The notes under the pieces: generated by a model
Told to the model about the DNA's origin: nothing
What the model saw: only the letters and a program-made list of their open reading frames with translations
Databases searched by the model: none
Translations under genes and position numbers: made by a program
In this document: piece after piece, positions 58,127 through 64,000 of the stretch
Numbering within the stretch: position 1 is the stretch's first letter
Layout of the letters: every line of letters starts with the position of its first letter
Assembly (NCBI GenBank): GCA_028455995.1
Contig: JABELC010000011.1
Span: 248,001-312,000, forward strand
Direction of reading: 5' to 3'
Length of the DNA: 64,000 nt
Origin: Scleromitrula shiraiana
Lineage: Eukaryota > Ascomycota > Leotiomycetes > Helotiales > Sclerotiniaceae

Positions 58127-60903
58127 TTGTATCAATCTGGATATGTATATTTATTTCTAACGTGCGTAGAGTGGCGAGGATATATACTGGTACTATTATA
58201 TTCTACTGCTTGCTACCTACTACTTGCTGCTACTCTTGATGTATGGATATATACGATATGAAAAATACTACTAATGTATGCATGCCATGCAATATAAGAA
58301 AAGAACCCCTTCTTTTTTTTTTCTTTTGATGCCTCTTTCTCACTTAAACGTACATTCAAAATTCGGAACTACAACGAATAGGAGAATTTCTTTTGGATTT
58401 TTTGGAGAAATTGACGAGAATGTGCGAATGGAACAGTGAGCAGTGAACAAACAGTAGGTCCACACACTGACAATAATAATCATCATTATCACACGAGGAA
58501 CCCTCGAAAAGTTGTTGTAACCCCTTGTATTTGTTAATGATAATGGTCTGGTCAGGATGGCAATGCAATCAATGGATAGCATGGCATGGCATGGCAGTGC
58601 AAGAAGACGAAGGCGAAGACGAAGAAAAAGAGGCTCTGTGCCCTCTCAATCATCGTCTCTCTCACCCCAAAGGGTAATGTAATCGAAGAGTAGGGAAAAA
58701 ATTCTCCTCTAGCGAAATTGAGGCAAGACAGCGAAGGGGGAAACGGGGAACAGACAGCATAGCATGGAGGGAGGTAGGTCGGAACTATAGATAACTCAAA
58801 ACTAAATCGTTTCGATTTTTTTTAGTCTACGCTACGCTCAGATCTTGAGTTCCTCTTTGGGATTCGTTAATTGATCTTGGATGGATTCATGGATTCATGG
58901 ATTGATGGTTTGATTATTGAGTGTTCTTTAAACCTTCTAGCCTCTACCCGGGACTTTTTTCCACGATCCTATCCTTTCTATCCTGTAATGGTTGGTGTTG
59001 ATGTTATATTGGCGTATAGCGGAATATCCGAATCGATCGGAGAAAGAAAGTATGATTGATTATAATTATGATTATTGATGATGATGCTTGATGCTTGATG
59101 ATGATGGATGCATAATTGATGATAAATCAATCGATGATATTTTGGAATTTTCATCCGATGTTCTATCTATTTCTGTTGTATACATACATACATACATCTG
59201 GTGCATGGAGCTTAATAAGATATCTGTATAATCCATTCATTAATTCTTCAATCTTCTTCAAGGATTCTCTATTTCTATTTTCTATTTTCTATTTTCTCAT
59301 TCTCTTCCTGTTTTCTCTTCCCTTCTCAAACAAGAAACTATTGCGTCTATCTATCGATATCAGGTGGAACTCGATTTATTGTTTCCCTATCCTCATCCTC
59401 TTCCGGGCCTTATATTCGTCCTCTATTTCAGCGTGGCGAGAACATACTTACTGTGTCAACGAATAAAGATGAGGATGCGAAGGTTTAGGTCTAGGTTTAC
59501 GAAGGTCAACAGGTAGGCCGGCTGGTCAATAATGGAAGGATTCCATTTCCAACCAAGGGGACAAACAACCTTGAATCATATGATGATAAGAAATGAGGGG
59601 CGAAATGGATCTCTCGCTGAATCTTTCTCTTGCCTTTCTCTGCGCCTGCTTTTGCGCCGCATCACACAACAACACAGCACAACAGCAATGGAAACTTTGG
59701 TACATATGTTGGGTTCATTCATTGCTTCGTACTGGCCCAAACGAAACCAAGCCAACCCAAGTCAAACGAAACCAAGCCTTTTCTTCCACCCAGGTACAAT
59801 AGTACAAGAAATACCTAGTAAAGCAACACAACGGCTCACCGGTACGAAGACAATGATCCATCCATCCATTCAGACCATTCAATTCCAAACAAAAGATATG
59901 GTAGCACAGGTAGGAGAACCTTTTACTTTGTTACATCGATATTTGCCATGTATGTACCTACGTTCTCTCCGGCCAGGGTGCCGAATCAAAATGATACGTT
60001 AGCTGTTGGTACACATCGCTCCCAGCTCAAATGTCAGAAATCGACTGGCTGGGCACAGTACGTATTTTTAAGAAAAGAAAAGAAAAGGCGTTTTCTTTTT
60101 CTTTGGGTGTACGAGGTTGAAAAACTTTTTTTTTTTGCTATTATCTATGTACTTGCTTGATAGTCACATACAGTACAGATAGCAGAGTACATATATGCGG
60201 TTTCTGATGCATGTAGGTTCAGTACATATCATAGAGGGGCTCATTCATTTAGGTGGGCAATAACCTTTGAAGAGTTATGAATTTTATTTTTATTCATTTG
60301 AAGTTATCGATGTTGAATTGGGAATCGAATTGAAGATTCCAATATCAGAGGTATGGTATACGGCAGATTCGGTATTACATACTGTAGTTCTAAACGAGTT
60401 TATTTGGAGGAGGGGTTATACAAATCCCAGTGATTCTATACCTAGCATGTACGAGATATAAGCCTCCTGTTTTCACCTGGGCTCCTCTCCTGGGGGGAGT
60501 TTGGTGTAATGTAATATAGCTGGTGAGTTAGATAGTGTGATATCAGGGACCTTTTGGGGCTTTGGGGTCTGTTGATCAATTCTTCCTTTGGACAATAGGA
60601 TAATAGGTGTTGGACACTAGATGGGAGGTAAGATAGACTTCGCTTAACCCAACGTAAGAGTTACCATTCCAGCCTCTCTTCCCCCGTATCCGTATCTCCT
60701 TTCGATGACATATACTTCCTTCCGTACAGTGAACGACAATCCGACCGGATAAACTTTCCATGGTTATTAGTTCTATCGATGTCACGGATGTTTTATTGCC
60801 ATCTACCTCGCCTTTTTCCATTTCCATAATAAATTTCAAGTCATTTCTTCATTGGATTTCTTCCATGAGATTTTGCGATCCTTAATATACATACATACCT
60901 TGG

Positions 60904-60928
60904 GCTTGCTTGCTTGCTTGCTTGCTTA
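60904..60928. repeat. Tetranucleotide repeat (GCTT)6
   Basis: Six GCTT units in the gene desert. Confidence 0.93.
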
Positions 60929-62980
60929 CTTTCTATACCCTATTCCCTACCAGCCAGGGCCAGGCAAGGTTCGTTCATTCATTCATCTCTATCCCCTGCA
61001 AATAGATTGCCCAGATACAAATCAAAAAAAATTGTGGATGAGAAAAGAATAATTAATATTGGACGAGGCCATGCCATCCTGTCACAAGCATTGGTGAATT
61101 CCTCCGCCTTCGACTCGGGCCTTTCTACCATATCAAACCATACGAACTGGAAATAATAGGTAGGTATGATATGGATGGTATGGATGGTATGGACCGTATG
61201 GTACTCAATGGTCGAGGGCAGATACCACCATAGATGAATACCATGTTATTATGAATCAATCGAATTTAATCAATCACACGCTGCTCATAATCTTAAAGGA
61301 TTTTCGTTTTCGTATCACCGCATTCATTCTCCTTCTTGGAGAGAAATGTATGGGTAAGGTAAGAAGGTAATATCCATCGTACAAGGGAAAAAGAAAAAAT
61401 GTTTTCTCTCTGATGAAATTCATTCAAAATGTACAACAGTACCTAAAGAAGTAATTTATTGGATGATATGAAGTGATAGATAGATTAATTCTAGAGATTT
61501 TAGAATTTGCGATCCACAGCATTTTGAAATGTAAATTGTGCGACGAATCAATGAAGTATATTCAACTCATAAACTTCAATAATAGAACTCGATATTATAT
61601 CATGGCATGTCAAAAAAGCTAATCCATACATCCATACATCCGTTTATCTCGTTCCTGTATATCGAAAAGTTATTTACAGTAAGTACTAAATCCAATGTCT
61701 GTGTGGTACGTAGTGGGTTGGGTGGGGATTCTTAATATGTGCTTGCAGTGCTTGCTTTGCTTGATGTGTGATGTGCTTTTGCTTCTAACTCCTGCAGCAG
61801 CGGGCTCTAACCTTAACGTTAAGCACCTGGGCAGGTAAGCCGTGTGTATGTGAGTGTGTGTGTGTATATTGTCTCGGGCGATGATTTCCACTGCATCGGT
61901 TCTACCTACTGATTAACTTAACTATAGGGTTTCGATTCGATATAGTATTGCGGTGTTGATATACCCTTGGATATTAAACCTAACCCTAATCTTCGAAGTC
62001 AAGGTCTGATGTATCATTAATATAATATCGTTTAGATAGTTAACCATCACTATCACAATCAATCACCTTTTTTTCCTCGATTAGGTGATGGATGTTATGC
62101 TATTCCATGCTATGTATGCCATGCCATGCCATGCCTTCCATCTCCGTGCCCTCCATCACAAATCCTACCCAAGAGTCTTTGATTGTTTTCTATAGCTCTC
62201 ATGATATGCTACATCTTTGCCGTTCGTTTCGTTCCGTTCCATTCCATCTTTTCTTCCCTCTACAATATCATCAAAACTACAGACGGCTTGAGTCATAAAG
62301 ACTCACCGCATATCATCTTTCTTCTGCTTTACTCTACTCCCTTACATCTTTCAAAGAAAAACTTTTTACCATTCTGATATTCTATATGAGTGGCTGGAGC
62401 CGTCAGTTCGTATTACATTCGTTAAGTGAACCCATGTTTTATTTCGGCAACCACACACGTTCGTTATACAGGATCAAGCAGCGAGAACAACATCCCTAAT
62501 CCCAATCCCAATCCCAATTCCCATCCCCTATCCTTGTGTGAGCCCGCACACATACATGCATCGCTTCCCCCGTACCTCCACTTTAAACATTGGCTTATAT
62601 ATCTCTCTGCAGCCACTGAAAAAAAAAATTTATGTATGTATATGTATCTACACGCCTACTGTACATTATTGAAAGGGAAAATTTATCCTCTCTTGCATTA
62701 ATCTATGTTCATGGCATACATAAGGCTCTGAAAATTACCTACCTACTTACGGGCGCTTCATACATAGGTAGGTATCTATCAGGCGGTGTTTAGTTTGTTA
62801 TGCACACGTGTCGTACAACTGAAGGTCCAATCCATATGTATGTTAGTTATATGTTAAGTTAGATGACATACCTCACCTTATCGACATCAATGAATCAATC
62901 AATCAATCCATCCATTCATCCATCAATTGCCCTTCTTTCTCTCAACCAGCAAAAGAAAAAGAAGAGGAGAGAAAAAATTT

Positions 62981-63025
62981 CTCCTCTCCTCTCCTCTCCT
63001 CTCCTCTCCTCTCCTCTCCTCTCCT
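62981..63025. repeat. Pentanucleotide repeat (CTCCT)9
   Basis: Nine perfect CTCCT copies (45 bp). A purine-rich stretch just upstream (62952-62976, GAAGAGGAGAG inside) could pair with it in single-stranded form. Confidence 0.97.
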
Positions 63026-63416
63026 CTTCTCTCTTCCCCTCCAGTTTCCATCAAAAGGGCAGGGCAGAAAAATAAAGAAGAACCATACATCACATCATAC
63101 ATAAAAATGGTGGTAAGGGTGGATATCTATCTATTGGTACATACAGTATGACGAACGACTAAAAAAAATAACCCCCCTCCCACCAAAAATAAATTTCTGC
63201 CCAAACAAGAAAACTTCAACCTGCTGTAGCCGTTTGGGCAGTCAAGGTAATAAGAATTTTCATTTTTCATATTTTTCTTTTTTTTTTTCTTTTTTTTTCA
63301 CATTTTTATTCTAAGGCGCAAGATCTGGGCCTTAAATGGGTCATCGGATTCGACATTTGTATATTCGAGGCGCGTTTTATGCGAACGGGATTGGACCAAT
63401 CAACGAATAAATGGGT

Positions 63417-63437
63417 GGATGGATGGATGGATGGATG
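63417..63437. repeat. Tetranucleotide repeat (GGAT)5
   Basis: Five GGAT units. Confidence 0.93.
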
Positions 63438-63656
63438 GGAATTCTTGCGTAACTATTACTACTGCTTTGTGTTTTTGTTTGGGCGTTGGATTAAATGGAT
63501 GGGTGGATGATGGAAGTCAGCCTCATAATCGAACTATGGCATTTTTTTTGTTTGTGTATGTGTGTATTTGCTTGCTGGGTCGTCTTACGGCTGGATTGCT
63601 TGCTTGATTGTTTGTGCGCTTGCTTTGATATGGCCTCCAAGTGATGGCTGGTATCG

Positions 63657-63685
63657 ATCGTATCGTATCGTATTGTATTGTATCA
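63657..63685. repeat. Pentanucleotide repeat (CGTAT/TGTAT)n
   Basis: Three CGTAT-type and two TGTAT units, consistent with C-to-T divergence of one array. Confidence 0.88.
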
Positions 63686-64000
63686 TAATGTACTTACTTT
63701 ACCAATTTCAACATACTGTATGGTATGAGTGAGGAGGAGGAAGTCTTCCCGGATGATAGGACTTCCGCGTTTCATACTCCGTCCTTGCTCTGACCGAGAT
63801 TCCTGGGACATTCAGCCTCAATACATGATGGGTGGTCACGTTCCGAATAATTCAATTCTGTGAGCAATTAAGTGGCCAGGCGAGAACAGGGCAAGGCAAG
63901 TAAGTATGTTATAACTCGCGGGGCGGGAAGGTAGGGTCTTTTCTTGTCTTGTCCTGAATTCATCATCAGCTCTTACGCCATCGAATTGATAAACGTTCAA

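Larger units (their letters stand above)
56550..64000. other. Microsatellite-rich gene desert, part 2
   Basis: About 7.4 kb to the window end with no supported gene. Upstream of the gene at 55359, so the nearest part is its promoter and 5' UTR. The longest ATG frame (59532-60002, 156 codons) has no domain or intron signals and ordinary intergenic composition, so it is not called. Many simple repeats and homopolymer T tracts are present; the clearest are listed. The far right may hold the long leader of a gene beyond the window. Confidence 0.6.

Noticed and set aside
59532..60002. 156-codon ATG frame, the longest in the right-hand desert
   Set aside because: No domain, ordinary intergenic composition, overlapped by other equally open frames; chance is sufficient.
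61976..61992. Telomere-like CCTAACCCTAA
   Set aside because: Only about one and a half units with no array; not a telomere.

Overview
This window looks like nuclear DNA of a filamentous ascomycete. Genes are split by short GT-AG introns, mostly 45-105 nt. The gene set (GH71 alpha-1,3-glucanase, P450, CLIP-170-like, NuA4 EAF6, NOP14, Ctr copper transporter, HAAO) is typical of Pezizomycotina. The AT-leaning intergenic DNA and the look of the proteins suggest Leotiomycetes, possibly Sclerotiniaceae (Botrytis/Sclerotinia-like). That placement is inference, since no database could be searched. I see no prokaryotic features, CRISPR array, rRNA or intact tRNA gene.

Layout. 1-3.1 kb is poorly coding. 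3.1-5.2 kb holds a secreted GH71 glucanase and a small unknown gene. 5.8-10.5 kb is the decayed remains of a full-length ABCC-type transporter. 11.2-18.1 kb is dense: beta-carbonic anhydrase, a Nudix CoA-diphosphatase-like protein ending in a candidate peroxisomal signal, NOP14, and an unknown protein with an N-terminal hydrophobic segment. 20.0-28.2 kb has a CAP-Gly/zinc-knuckle microtubule protein, an S9 (DPP V-like) peptidase and a P450. 28.9-43.6 kb has an Env7/STK16-like kinase, a coiled-coil unknown, eIF4A, an F-box/JmjC protein, EAF6, an SRRM1-like PWI/RS protein and two unknown disordered proteins. 44-47 kb has an FAHD1-like hydrolase convergent with 3-hydroxyanthranilate dioxygenase, then a Ctr copper transporter. 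47-49.6 kb is decayed sequence with recognisable GMC-oxidoreductase fragments. 49.6-50.8 kb is a class I methyltransferase.

From 50.8 kb to the end (13 kb) there is only one convincing gene, a Tyr-rich uncharacterised protein at 55.4-56.5 kb. It sits between a 4.5-kb and a 7.5-kb stretch packed with microsatellites.

Most genes are housekeeping and functionally unrelated to their neighbours, as expected in a fungal chromosome arm. No biosynthetic cluster is evident around the lone P450. Exon structures were derived by hand from reading frame, splice signals and family consensus. Where the summed exon lengths close in frame this is stated. The most notable items are the ABCC relic, the CoA-Nudix/PTS1 combination, a 33-bp coding duplication whose copies differ only at synonymous sites, an unusually long intron between the F-box and JmjC domains, a paired CreA-like palindrome in a divergent promoter, and the microsatellite-rich gene desert.
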